In this document: piece by piece, positions 33,895 through 42,696 of the stretch
Layout: every line of letters begins with the position of its first letter
Numbering within the stretch: position 1 is the first letter of the stretch
Assembly (NCBI GenBank): GCA_011523795.1
Contig: WTFY01000010.1
Coordinates: 124,001 to 188,000, forward strand
Source: Gammaproteobacteria bacterium
GTDB lineage: Bacteria > Pseudomonadota > Gammaproteobacteria > UBA4575
Length of the DNA stretch: 64,000 nt
Reading direction: 5' to 3'
Translations under genes and position numbers: made by a program
Notes under the pieces: model-generated
The model's input: the letters and a program-made list of their open reading frames with translations, nothing else
The model's database searches: none
Told to the model about the DNA's origin: nothing

Positions 33895-34272
33895 CAATTC
33901 AGTGTCGTGATTCCGGTCCGGACATGTCTGTCTGCTGAACGCCTGAGGGATGCCCGTGCCTCTGCGGCTTCAGCCTTGTGTGTCGGGCAAACCAACCGGG
34001 CTACAGGTAGCGATTGTGCATGCCCTGCAGCGTGTCTGCAAGATTAGGGCGATATCATACATTGCGGACCCATACTGAGTTGAGGGACGCAGGGTGCAAA
34101 ATCCACAGCATCCAAAACCAACCAATCTGTGAACCCATCTGGCAACCCCAAATACAGCAACTTTTAAACGCAATCAAACACGCGTATACGCAAAGATAAT
34201 TGCGTATATAGTTGATAATTGCGCATATAAGTGGTTTAATTGCGCATAGATCTGATCGTGAGGGTGAATGCA
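33895..34272. other. Intergenic region upstream of fic
   Basis: 378 nt between two divergent genes. It holds the TTGCGCATATA repeats described separately, and otherwise nothing recognised. Confidence 0.5.
34182..34248. promoter_or_regulatory. Four-copy GCGTATA/GCGCATATA operator cluster upstream of fic
   Basis: AATTGCG begins at 34198, 34217 and 34238 (steps of 19 and 21 nt), each followed by TATATA, CATATAA or CATAG. A fourth, inverted copy overlaps the perfect palindrome GCGTATACGC (34182-34191). The spacing of about two helical turns puts all copies on one DNA face. The cluster ends about 25 nt before the preferred fic start and probably overlaps its promoter. The Fic protein has an N-terminal winged-helix domain, so autoregulation is a reasonable inference. 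Confidence 0.6.
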
Positions 34273-35694
34273 GTGGCGAAGCCCATGCCAGAGCAGGAAT
34301 TGAAGGCTATCGAAGCCGTGGTGTCCGCACATCCTGAGGGTATTGCTATCCAGGATATCCAACGAGCGCTGGAAGGGGAGATCGTCCTTCGCACCCTTCA
34401 ATACCGCCTCAAGCACCTGGTGGACGAAGGTCGCCTTGTCAAAGAGGGCATGAGGCGCTGGGCCAGGTATCTACCACCTCCTGATGAGCACGAAGGCAAG
34501 GCACTCGGCGTGCCCGGAGAAGAACTGGCGGGCGAAGTGCCCATTTCAAGGCCTGCCGCCGAAATCCTGAAACATGTCCGCAACCCTGTTCGTTCCCGAA
34601 AGCCTGTAGGGTATGAACGTGCATTTCTTGATGCATACAGGCCCAATGACACTGCCTACCTGTCTGGGGAGGAGCGTGTGCATCTGCAAGAGGTTGGGAC
34701 CCCATCATCCGGGAAACTGCCTGCCGGGACATTTGCCAAGCAGATACTGAACCGGATGCTCATCGATCTGTCATGGAACTCCAGCCGTCTGGAGGGGAAC
34801 ACGTACTCTCTGCTCGATACAAAACGACTGATCGAGTTTGGTGTAGAAGCGGAAGGCAAGGAGCAGCTTGAAGCGCAGATGATCCTGAACCATAAGAACG
34901 CCATCGAATTTCTTGTGGGCTCTGCAAAGGAGATAGGCATTAACCGGCACACGATTCTCAACCTGCACGCCCTGCTGGCAGACAACCTGCTGGCAGATGC
35001 GGAAGCACCCGGCCGTTTACGCTGGATGGAAATTGGGATAGAGAAATCAACGTTTCATCCCCTTGCGGTACCGCAGCTCATCGAGGAATGCTTTGATCAA
35101 ATTCTGGCAACTGCTGATGCGATCACGGATCCCTTCGAACAGGCTTTCTTTTTGATGGTTCAACTGCCGTATTTACAGCCGTTCGATGATGTGAACAAGC
35201 GTGTCTCGCGCCTCGCCGCGAATATACCTTTGATCAAAACAAATATGGCGCCGCTCTCCTTCACCGAGGTTCCGGCCAAAACCTACACGGAAGCGATGCT
35301 CGGCGTTTACGAGCTGAACAAGATTGACTTGCTGAAAGATGTTTTTGTTTGGGCTTACGAGCGCTCCGCATTACGCTCTGCGGCAGTTCGCCAATCCCTG
35401 GGTGAGCCAGATCCTTTCAGACTGAAGTATCGTGCAGCTTTGCGCGACGTCATCCGAACGATCGTGCTTGAGCGGCTGGGTAGAACGGCGACATTGACAT
35501 GCATCGCCGCTTGGGCAGAGAAAAGCGTCAAGGCCGATGAACGCGACCGGTTCAGGGAAGTCGTCGAAAACGAAGTGCTGGGACTTCATGAAGGTAACTT
35601 TGCTCGCTACCAGATCAAGCCTTCGCAGTTCAAGGCATGGCAGGATGTATGGCGAGCCGTGGGAACATCAGGCCGCAGTTTGCCTGAAAAGTGA
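34273..35694 (+). CDS. Fic-family protein with N-terminal winged helix and altered Fic motif
   Basis: 473 residues from the GTG at 34273 (GAGGG eight nt upstream; a TTG at 34240 would lie inside the operator repeats). Residues about 5-65 resemble a winged helix (IQDIQRALEGEIVLRTLQYRLKHLVDEGRLVKEG). The Fic domain holds an inhibitory SxxxEG motif (SSRLEG, about 170-175) like class II Fic proteins. The active-site motif HxFxDGNGRxxR is replaced by LQPFDDVNKRVSR (about 301-313): His to Gln and GNGR to VNKR. AMPylation of the classic kind is therefore doubtful. A terminator follows directly. Confidence 0.87.
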   Translation: MAKPMPEQELKAIEAVVSAHPEGIAIQDIQRALEGEIVLRTLQYRLKHLVDEGRLVKEGMRRWARYLPPPDEHEGKALGVPGEELAGEVPISRPAAEILKHVRNPVRSRKPVGYERAFLDAYRPNDTAYLSGEERVHLQEVGTPSSGKLPAGTFAKQILNRMLIDLSWNSSRLEGNTYSLLDTKRLIEFGVEAEGKEQLEAQMILNHKNAIEFLVGSAKEIGINRHTILNLHALLADNLLADAEAPGRLRWMEIGIEKSTFHPLAVPQLIEECFDQILATADAITDPFEQAFFLMVQLPYLQPFDDVNKRVSRLAANIPLIKTNMAPLSFTEVPAKTYTEAMLGVYELNKIDLLKDVFVWAYERSALRSAAVRQSLGEPDPFRLKYRAALRDVIRTIVLERLGRTATLTCIAAWAEKSVKADERDRFREVVENEVLGLHEGNFARYQIKPSQFKAWQDVWRAVGTSGRSLPEK

Positions 35695-35727
35695 AAAATA
35701 CCGGTGCCCGGGAAAATCCGGCACCAA

Positions 35728-35762
35728 GGACCCAGGAGCTACCAACTCCTGGGTCCGCTTTT
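35728..35762 (+). terminator. Rho-independent terminator after fic
   Basis: A perfect 11-bp stem, GGACCCAGGAG/CTCCTGGGTCC, with a 7-nt loop is followed by GC and four T. It lies 34 nt after the fic stop. Confidence 0.85.
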
Positions 35763-35993
35763 AAGACCAAGACGATACCGTTCAAGACAAGCCCAAAAAA
35801 CGAGGCAGGCCAGTAACCAAGAAGATGCTTCCCAAGATACCCGATACACCGGAGAATATTGCGAAGTCCATCATGCAAGGACCACCGAAGAAGGACTGGA
35901 TTCTTTGAAGGAGAACTGGTAGGAGAGGGACTAGGGTAAATTGGCATACGAGCTACTTTTTTTAGCACAACACCAAATCATACGAGGAAAATC

Positions 35994-37082
35994 ATGAACA
36001 AGTACGCAGTCATCCTGTTTTCACTGTTTCTCTGTGCCTGCGGAGGCGGCGGAAGCAGCAACATTGACTTCCGGCAGACCGCCTTCTCACAAGGTACAGA
36101 GCAGGAGATCACCGGCTTTGGCGAGGTCTCCAGCCGCATTATCGGCCTCACGCAGCAAGTTGGCGGGGCTCCGGTGTTTGGAGAGGGAGGCGACCAGGGT
36201 AGCGTGATGAGTTCCTACACCAACAGCCTTGCGAATGTCGAGAGCTTCGACACATCATTCAGCGGCGAGCAGTTCGTGCTTGAACTCAGCCGCCAGGACG
36301 GCACCTCGTCCATCGTGGATACCGAGACCGCAACCTATGCAGTAGGCACCGATCTCACCCCGGAGCAGAACCTGCTGTCCAACCGCGATGCGGTGCAGGC
36401 CCATACCCTGTCCACCACGGACTCCGCGTGGACCATCATGGGCACGTTCATCGAGTGGGAGGACGATGACTTCACGAACTACCTGGCGGCCGGTTACTGG
36501 ATTCATGCCAATACCGAGACTTCCGGCATAGAGTTCGGGGCTTTCGTGGACAGCCCGGAATACAATCAGGCTGTCACCGTGCCATCCTCAGGCAGAGCCA
36601 CGTACACGGGCCGTTCTGCTGGTTTTTACGTGGCTACCTATGGGCCCGGACTGCCTTATCCTGAAGGTACGACGGTCGCCGGCGAATTCCAGGGCGTGTT
36701 CACGATGCTTGCGGACTTCGACACCAGCATGGTCTCAGGGCAGGTCCGAGACGTGGACTTCACCTACGAGTCCGTACTCTTTCCCGGAGGCCAGGCCCAG
36801 GAGAACCGGACCTTGACCCGCACAGGCTACATGCTGGACATGCCAGCGACCTCGTTCGACAGCGCGGGCCAGTTCTTCGGTGACGACATCACACTCAGTC
36901 ACCCAGCCATCACCTTCGTTGAGACTGGCGGGTCGTGGGCAGGACGCTTTTCGGAAGTGGACGATGCCAACGGCTTCCCCAGGGCGGCCGCTGGCGTACA
37001 CCGCGGTTTCGGGATCAGTGCAAGCGGAAGTACCGCGCTTTTCGTGGGCGCGCACTACGGGTCTACAGAACAGTACGAATAA
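35994..37082 (+). CDS. Surface-type lipoprotein, TbpB-like family
   Basis: 362 residues. Lipoprotein signal with lipobox LCAC (C16) followed by GGGGSS. The body is beta-rich; the central motif ATYTGRSAGFYVATYG resembles ATYTGPATGLYMKK of the lipoprotein at 55302, as does AGYWIHANTETSGIEFGAF. It ends ALFVGAHYG. No GD repeat. Probably exported to the outer membrane and possibly flipped to the surface by Slam. Same strand as fic but separated by a terminator and about 230 nt. Confidence 0.85.
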   Translation: MNKYAVILFSLFLCACGGGGSSNIDFRQTAFSQGTEQEITGFGEVSSRIIGLTQQVGGAPVFGEGGDQGSVMSSYTNSLANVESFDTSFSGEQFVLELSRQDGTSSIVDTETATYAVGTDLTPEQNLLSNRDAVQAHTLSTTDSAWTIMGTFIEWEDDDFTNYLAAGYWIHANTETSGIEFGAFVDSPEYNQAVTVPSSGRATYTGRSAGFYVATYGPGLPYPEGTTVAGEFQGVFTMLADFDTSMVSGQVRDVDFTYESVLFPGGQAQENRTLTRTGYMLDMPATSFDSAGQFFGDDITLSHPAITFVETGGSWAGRFSEVDDANGFPRAAAGVHRGFGISASGSTALFVGAHYGSTEQYE

Positions 37083-37246
37083 GAAGCATGAGGGTCAGGG
37101 TAAACAGGCATACAAGCCCCGATACTTGCTGTCACCAATCTGTCAGATTCCCCGTTACAAAAGTTTGGTTTAGAAAGAATACTGACCTCTTTGTCGGCGA
37201 ATAATAATTGCCGCCTGCGGGTACGCTGAGCGCTATATCTCTGGGG

Positions 37247-38170
37247 TTATGATGCAAGCCAGTCGCGTGCTGGCAGGAAGTCCGTGTAAAGCCTCTCTTC
37301 GGGACTGCCGGGCTCGGGGTGCCAGCCGTATTCCCAGCGAACCCATGGGGGAAGGGACATCAGGATGGATTCCGTGCGCCCGCCGGACTGCAGGCCGAAC
37401 AGGGTGCCCCGGTCGTATACCAGGTTGAACTCGACGTAACGGCCGCGCCGGTACTGCTGGAAGCTGCGCTCCCGTTCACCGAAGTCATGGTCCCTGCGCC
37501 GTGCAACGATCGGCAGGTAGGCCTGCATGAAATGATTCCCCACGCTCTGCAGCAGCCGCAGGTCCTGTTCGAAGTCACCGGTGTTGTAGTCGTCGAAGAA
37601 CAGGCCCCCGATGCCGCGGGCCTCGTTGCGGTGCCGGATGAAAAAGTACTTATCGCAGTTTTTCTTGAACTGCGGATACAGGTCCTCGCCGATGGCATCG
37701 CAGGCCTTTCTTGCCGTGCGGTGCCACTCTACGGCGTCTTCCCTGAACCCGTAGTACGGGGTCAGGTCGAAGCCGCCGCCGAACCACCAGACGGGCAATC
37801 CGCCCGGACTTGCGGCAATGAAAAAGCGCACGTTGCAGTGGGCCGTGGGCACGTACGGGTTCAGCGGGTGTATGACGGTGGATACCCCGGTGGCCTGGAA
37901 GCTGCAACCGGCCAGTTCGGGGCGCAGCCGGCTGGCCGAGGGAGGCAGCTGATCACCGTACACGTGCGAGAAGCCGACGCCCGCCTGCTCGAACACCTGC
38001 CCGTCCCGCAGGATCTGCGTGAGACCGCCGCCGCCGCCGCCGCCCCCGTCGCGCTCCCAGGTGTCTGCCGCAAATACCGCACCCCCGTCCGCCTCTTCCA
38101 GCTGCTTGCAGATTTCTGCCTGCAGGGTCTTGAGGTACTGCAATACCTGCTCGAGGTCCGGCTGCATCAT
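37247..38170 (-). CDS. hemF: Aerobic coproporphyrinogen-III oxidase
   Basis: O2-dependent oxidative decarboxylation of coproporphyrinogen III in haem synthesis. 307 residues (E. coli 299). Visible motifs are [67 protein letters not shown] and [17 protein letters not shown]. The usual glycine loop is extended to an eight-Gly run encoded by repeated GGC. Two adjacent ATG codons (38170 and 38167) are possible starts. It follows tsaC by 4 nt, so it is in a topA-tsaC-hemF run. Confidence 0.97.
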   Translation of the reverse strand: MMQPDLEQVLQYLKTLQAEICKQLEEADGGAVFAADTWERDGGGGGGGGLTQILRDGQVFEQAGVGFSHVYGDQLPPSASRLRPELAGCSFQATGVSTVIHPLNPYVPTAHCNVRFFIAASPGGLPVWWFGGGFDLTPYYGFREDAVEWHRTARKACDAIGEDLYPQFKKNCDKYFFIRHRNEARGIGGLFFDDYNTGDFEQDLRLLQSVGNHFMQAYLPIVARRRDHDFGERERSFQQYRRGRYVEFNLVYDRGTLFGLQSGGRTESILMSLPPWVRWEYGWHPEPGSPEERLYTDFLPARDWLAS

Positions 38171-38174
38171 GGAC

Positions 38175-38732
38175 CTAGGCTCCCCTGCGATGCACCTTCA
38201 TGCTCGTCAGTTCGCGCACTTCGCTCGCCACCCCGGTTCCTTCCGGGCCTAGGAGCACGTAGTCCAGGTGCGGCCCGAACCAGTCACGAAGCTGCCCGGG
38301 GCCGGTTGCGGTGGGATAGCCGGAGAGGTTTGCGCTGGTGGAGACGAGCGTCTGCACGGCCGCACACAGCGCACCCGCAAGCGGATGCTGCGGGATGCGC
38401 AGGGCCACGCTTTCGTGGTGGCCCGTGATCCAGGCCGGGACGTTCGCGCCGGCGGGCAGCACCCAGGTCGTGGGCGGCCCCGCCAGGGCGGCGGTGATCT
38501 GTTCGCGCTGCCCGGCAGTCAGCGGATGCGTGTAGTGCTGCATGGTCTCGATGTTTTCGGTCAGCAGGATCAGCCCCTTTTCCGCGCCGCGGGATTTCAG
38601 CCACAGGATTTTTTCAACCGCCTTGCGGTTGTGCGGGTCACAGCCCAGTCCCAGCACGGTATCCGTAGAGTAGGCAATGACACCGCCCTGTTCAACCACT
38701 GTCCGGGCTTGCTGGATGCGGCGGGTCAGCAC
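38175..38732 (-). CDS. tsaC: Threonylcarbamoyl-AMP synthase
   Basis: First step of t6A tRNA modification. 185 residues, YrdC fold: [20 protein letters not shown], the KxR..xxKGLILL binding loop, and [13 protein letters not shown] are characteristic of TsaC/Sua5. GTG start. It sits 9 nt after topA and 4 nt before hemF, a common gammaproteobacterial neighbourhood. Confidence 0.95.
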   Translation of the reverse strand: MLTRRIQQARTVVEQGGVIAYSTDTVLGLGCDPHNRKAVEKILWLKSRGAEKGLILLTENIETMQHYTHPLTAGQREQITAALAGPPTTWVLPAGANVPAWITGHHESVALRIPQHPLAGALCAAVQTLVSTSANLSGYPTATGPGQLRDWFGPHLDYVLLGPEGTGVASEVRELTSMKVHRRGA

Positions 38733-38741
38733 GGCGAGGGC

Positions 38742-41102
38742 TCAGGACGGCTTCGTCTTCGCCCGTTTCCCGACCGACTTGCGCCGGCCTGCCTTGTTGC
38801 GGGAGGTTTTCCGGGCCGCTTTTCTTTTCTGCGGGGCGGCGGCAATCAGCGCTTCACACTCCTCCAGGGTGAGTGTCGAGGGGTCCTGGTCTTTCGGAAT
38901 CCTCGCGTTCTTCTTGCCGTTGGTGATGTAGGGCCCGAAGCGGCCGTTCAGAACCTGGATCCCCTGCTTCTCGAATACCTGGATGACCCGGTTGGCCTCC
39001 CTGGCCTGGTGTTCCGCGATGACCTCGAGGGCGCGTTCCAGGCTGATGGTGTGCGGGTCGTCATCCGGGATGGAGACGTACTTGCCTGCGCATTTCACGA
39101 ACGGGCCGTAGCGGCCGGTGCCGGCCTGTACCGGTTCGCCCTGTGCGTTCTCCCCGAGCTCGCGCGGCAGGCGGAACAGTTCCAGCGCCTCCTCGAGGGT
39201 GATCTCGGACATCTTCTGCCCGTCACGCAGTCCGGCGAAGCGGGGTTTTTCGTCATCGTCCCGGGTGCCGATCTGCACGAAGGGCCCGTAACGGCCCATG
39301 CGCACGCTGACCGGCTTGCCCGAGGCTGGGTCGGTCCCGAGTTCGCGCGCCTGCACGGCCTCCTGGCGGCTGACGCTCTCGGACTTTTCGCTGACGCGCG
39401 TGCTGAAGGGCTCCCAGAAGGCGCGCACCACGGGCACCCATTCCTTCTCGCCCCGGGCGATCTCGTCCAGGTCGTCTTCCAGGTGCGCGGTGAAGTCGTA
39501 GTCGACGTACTGCGTGAAATGCTGGGTCAGAAACCCGTTGACCAGCCGGCCCATGTCGGTCGGCGTGAAACGCCGGCTTTCGAGCTCGGCGTACTCGCGG
39601 CTTTGCAGCGTCGAGATGATGCTCGCGTAGGTCGAGGGCCGCCCGATACCGAATTCCTCCAGGGTCTTGACCAGGGACGCCTCCGTGAAGCGGGGCGGCG
39701 GCTCGGTGAAATGCTGTTCGGCCCGGATGGCGTGCAGCCGGACACGGTCTCCCTTTTCCAGCGGCGGCAGCATGCGCTCGTCCGCGCTGCGCCGGGTGTC
39801 GTCGAGCCCCTCTTGGTAGACCTTGATGAAACCGGGGTTCTTGATGGAGGACCCGGTGGCGCGAAAGGCATTGCCTTCCCCGCAGGCCAGTTCCGCGGCC
39901 ACGAGGCTCAGGGTGGCATGGATCATCTGGCAGGCCACGGCCCGCTTCCAGATCAGGCTGTACAGCCGGTACTGCTCCTCGGACAGGAACCTGCGCACCT
40001 GTTCGGGCGTTCGCCTGCAGGACGTGGGCCGGATCGCTTCGTGCGCCTCCTGTGCGTTCTTGGACCGGGTCCGGTAGACTCGTGGCCGCTCCGGCAGGTC
40101 ACCGGGACCGTACTGGTCTGCGATGTACTCGCGCAGTTCCTGGACCGCCTCGCGCGCCAGGGCCACGGAATCCGTGCGCATGTAGGTGATGAGGCCGACC
40201 GGCCCCTCCCCGAGGTCGATGCCCTCGTACAGCTGCTGTGCGACCCGCATCGCCCTGGAGGCGGAGAACCGGAGCTTGCGCACGGCCTCCTGCTGCAGGG
40301 TCGAGGTGGTAAACGGCGGGGCGGGATTGCGGTTGCGCTGCTTTTTCTCGACCGAGGCGACGACCAGCTGTCCGCCGGCCAGCCGGTCGAGTTCCGACCG
40401 GGCCCCGGTGGCATCCTGCTCGTTGTCGAGATCGAACTGCTTGAGCTTGCGGTCCCGGTAGCGTTCCAGTTTCGCGGTGAAGACCTGGCTGTCCTTCTCG
40501 CAGTCCGCCTCGAGGGTCCAGTACTCGCGGGCCACGAATTTCTCGATCTCGTCCTCGCGCTCGCAGATCAGCCGCAGGGCCGGGCTCTGCACCCGCCCGG
40601 CAGACAGGCCGGGCTTGATCTTCCTCCACAGCAGCGGGGAGAGGTTGAAGCCGACCAGGTAATCCATGGCCCGGCGCGCCTGCTGGGCATTGACCAGCGC
40701 GTTGGAAAGGCTGCGCGGGTGTTCGATCGCATCCTGCACGGCGCGCCGGGTAATCTCATGGAACACCACCCGGTGCACGGGTTTCCCGTCCAGCACGCCC
40801 CGGTCTTTCAGCAGTTCAAACAGGTGCCAGGAGATGGCTTCACCTTCCCGGTCCGGGTCCGTGGCGAGGTACAGGGCGGCGGAAGTCTTGAGGGCTCGGG
40901 CGATGGCGGTGACATGCTTCCCGTTCTTCTTGATCACCTCGTAACGCATGGCGAAGTCCTGGTCCGGGTCGACCGCGCCGTCCTTGGGCACTAGGTCCCG
41001 CACGTGTCCGTAGGAGGCAAGCACGGCGTACTCGCGGCCCAGGTATTTCTCCAGGGTGCGGGCCTTGGCCGGGGATTCCACGATGACCAGGTTCTTACTC
41101 AT
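38742..41102 (-). CDS. topA: DNA topoisomerase I
   Basis: Relaxes negative supercoils. 786 residues. Toprim domain starts NLVIVESPAKARTL with DPDREGE; the active-site Tyr is in GLITYMRTDSVAL. C-terminal repeats GRYGPFVQIG, GRYGPFVKCAGKYVSIPDD and GRFGPYITNGKKNARIP are cysteine-free modules in place of the E. coli zinc fingers. The tail of about 30 residues is strongly Lys/Arg-rich (from KRKAARKTSRNKAGRR), as in several other bacterial TopA proteins. First gene of topA-tsaC-hemF. Confidence 0.97.
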   Translation of the reverse strand: MSKNLVIVESPAKARTLEKYLGREYAVLASYGHVRDLVPKDGAVDPDQDFAMRYEVIKKNGKHVTAIARALKTSAALYLATDPDREGEAISWHLFELLKDRGVLDGKPVHRVVFHEITRRAVQDAIEHPRSLSNALVNAQQARRAMDYLVGFNLSPLLWRKIKPGLSAGRVQSPALRLICEREDEIEKFVAREYWTLEADCEKDSQVFTAKLERYRDRKLKQFDLDNEQDATGARSELDRLAGGQLVVASVEKKQRNRNPAPPFTTSTLQQEAVRKLRFSASRAMRVAQQLYEGIDLGEGPVGLITYMRTDSVALAREAVQELREYIADQYGPGDLPERPRVYRTRSKNAQEAHEAIRPTSCRRTPEQVRRFLSEEQYRLYSLIWKRAVACQMIHATLSLVAAELACGEGNAFRATGSSIKNPGFIKVYQEGLDDTRRSADERMLPPLEKGDRVRLHAIRAEQHFTEPPPRFTEASLVKTLEEFGIGRPSTYASIISTLQSREYAELESRRFTPTDMGRLVNGFLTQHFTQYVDYDFTAHLEDDLDEIARGEKEWVPVVRAFWEPFSTRVSEKSESVSRQEAVQARELGTDPASGKPVSVRMGRYGPFVQIGTRDDDEKPRFAGLRDGQKMSEITLEEALELFRLPRELGENAQGEPVQAGTGRYGPFVKCAGKYVSIPDDDPHTISLERALEVIAEHQAREANRVIQVFEKQGIQVLNGRFGPYITNGKKNARIPKDQDPSTLTLEECEALIAAAPQKRKAARKTSRNKAGRRKSVGKRAKTKPS

Positions 41103-41571
41103 TTCACAGTCCGGGCCAATGCATTCCGCGTCGGTTGTTCAGGGTTGTTTTCACTTGCTGGCGGTTCGGAGCAGGCACATAGGCGGCAAACTAATACGCC
41201 GTTATGATGCTTTTGTAAATAATTTTTGCAACTTTATCGTGTCCGGTTCTGCCAGAGCCTGCACGGCCTGCGCATGCCGCAGCACATGCCCCGGCCCGCC
41301 TGGAGGGCCCATGAGGGAGCGGATGGGCGGGCCTGCCTGACAGGGTGGGTGGCGCTCAAGTATACTGGGACAACCACGCATTTTGATGGAACTGGCCAGA
41401 CTGTTGTTCAGTTTTCAAGGGACACGGGTACCGGGGTTTTGCAAGGCGAGGCCCGGTACGTTCCTTTCGGGGGCGCTGCCGGGGCAGGTGGCAGGATTCA
41501 CCTCCCGGGTACCCGAGGCTGTCGTGACAATCCCGCACCCGAGGGTGCGACCACGAGGGAGGTATGAAGGC
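41103..41571. other. Divergent intergenic region between topA and the barrel paralogues
   Basis: 469 nt. Holds the barrel promoter (41337-41366) and about 200 nt of leader. Several GC-rich short hairpins are possible between 41240 and 41340, but no ncRNA family was recognised. Confidence 0.4.
41337..41366 (+). promoter_or_regulatory. Sigma70-type promoter of beta-barrel paralogue 2
   Basis: CTGACA (41337-41342) and TATACT (41361-41366) with an 18-nt spacer, both 5 of 6 to consensus. The -10 lies in the GTATACTG context shared with the other two paralogues. The predicted leader is about 200 nt, long enough for small-RNA control, as with other outer-membrane protein genes. Confidence 0.55.
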
Positions 41572-42531
41572 ATGAGCAGATATTTTCCAATGGCCGTGAT
41601 CGCGGCCGCACTGATCGCCTGGACGGCCGGCCCGGTACAGGCGGAAGGATTCTATGTCAGCGGCGAGCTCGGCATGAATTTCGCCGATGCCGTGAAGACG
41701 GACGGGCATGACACCGACCGGTCCAGTGTCTGTGACGAGTACATCAACCCCCGGTTCATGACGGTCAACGACACGCCAGGCTGGAAGAACACCAACTGCA
41801 CCGGTCCGAACCGGGGTTCGGACAGCGTCTGGGAGAACCGGTTCGGGTCCGACGAAGGGGTCCTGTTCGGCTCGGCCATCGGCTACCACATCGCGGATTC
41901 CCGCTTCCGGGTCGAACTGGAATACTTCTACCGCGATACCGGTCATGACGAGGCCTCGGAAATCACCGTGGGCGGCGGGCAGGTGCTCAGCAAGGTGGTG
42001 CAGGAAATCGTGCGGGCCGAAGAGCGTATCGGGGATGTCAGCTCGCACAACCTGTTCGCGAACGTGTACATGGATTTCGATACCGGCGGCAAGTTTACCC
42101 CGTACATCGGCGTGGGCATCGGTTTCGGCTTTACCGAGCTGGAATACAGCGGCGTGTTTGCACGCGACGTGGACCCGGCCCGGATCACCACCGGCAATGC
42201 CCCGGCGGGCGGGCAGGCGCTGCCCAACGCGGCACAGATCCAGCAGAACCTGGCCGGCACCACCACCACCGAAAGCGAGGACCTCGACGACACGCTGTTC
42301 GGCTACCAGCTGCTGTTCGGAGTGGACTACACGCTGACCGATTCGCTGCTGCTCGGGGTGAAGGGCCGCTGGGTCAGCTACGATTCCTTCAAGGACAAGG
42401 ACGAATGGGACCAGCTGCGCAGCCACCCGTCCAACCTGCGCCAGGACGGCGGCGAGACCGTGGTGTACGACATCAAAACGGACGACATCGAGCTGTTCGG
42501 GGTCAGCCTGAACCTCAAGTACCGGTTCTAG
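41572..42531 (+). CDS. Outer-membrane beta-barrel protein, paralogue 2
   Basis: 319 residues with signal peptide (TAGPVQA-EG). Same plan as paralogues 1 and 3: GFYVSGELGMNF opening, FRVELEYFYRDTGH, SHNLFANVYMDF, FTPYIGVGIGFGF, DDTLFGYQLLFGVDY, LKYRF end. The ATG at 41572 follows GGGAGG; the longer frame upstream has no homology to the paralogues. Conserved barrel strands and variable loops point to duplication and divergence. Function unknown; possibly adhesion or porin-like. Confidence 0.88.
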   Translation: MSRYFPMAVIAAALIAWTAGPVQAEGFYVSGELGMNFADAVKTDGHDTDRSSVCDEYINPRFMTVNDTPGWKNTNCTGPNRGSDSVWENRFGSDEGVLFGSAIGYHIADSRFRVELEYFYRDTGHDEASEITVGGGQVLSKVVQEIVRAEERIGDVSSHNLFANVYMDFDTGGKFTPYIGVGIGFGFTELEYSGVFARDVDPARITTGNAPAGGQALPNAAQIQQNLAGTTTTESEDLDDTLFGYQLLFGVDYTLTDSLLLGVKGRWVSYDSFKDKDEWDQLRSHPSNLRQDGGETVVYDIKTDDIELFGVSLNLKYRF

Positions 42532-42564
42532 GCACCCGCTGTAACGGCCGCCAGCCGGTGGGGG

Positions 42565-42570
42565 TATACT
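42565..42570 (+). promoter_or_regulatory. GTATACTG motif upstream of beta-barrel paralogue 3
   Basis: TATACT in GGGTATACTGGC, 132 nt before the ATG and only about 35 nt after the stop of paralogue 2. No good -35 hexamer is visible at 16-18 nt. Its recurrence before all three paralogues supports a promoter role. Confidence 0.35.
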
Positions 42571-42696
42571 GGCTCGTATAACAATTCATGCAGTATCGGG
42601 GCGGCTCTTGCCGGGCACGCGTCATGCCTGTCCGGCAGCTGGCTTGCAGGGCTGTAACGCCGGGTACTGCAGTCGAAAATCAGGGGGGGTGAAATC

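Noticed and set aside
38019-38050. GCC/GGC run in hemF as a contingency repeat
   Set aside because: It encodes the normal glycine loop of HemF, slightly extended; triplet units would not switch the gene off.
38268-40994. 908-codon plus-strand open frame
   Set aside because: It lies antisense to topA, is Pro/Arg/Gly/Gln-rich with no domain, and reflects high-GC codon bias of the real gene.
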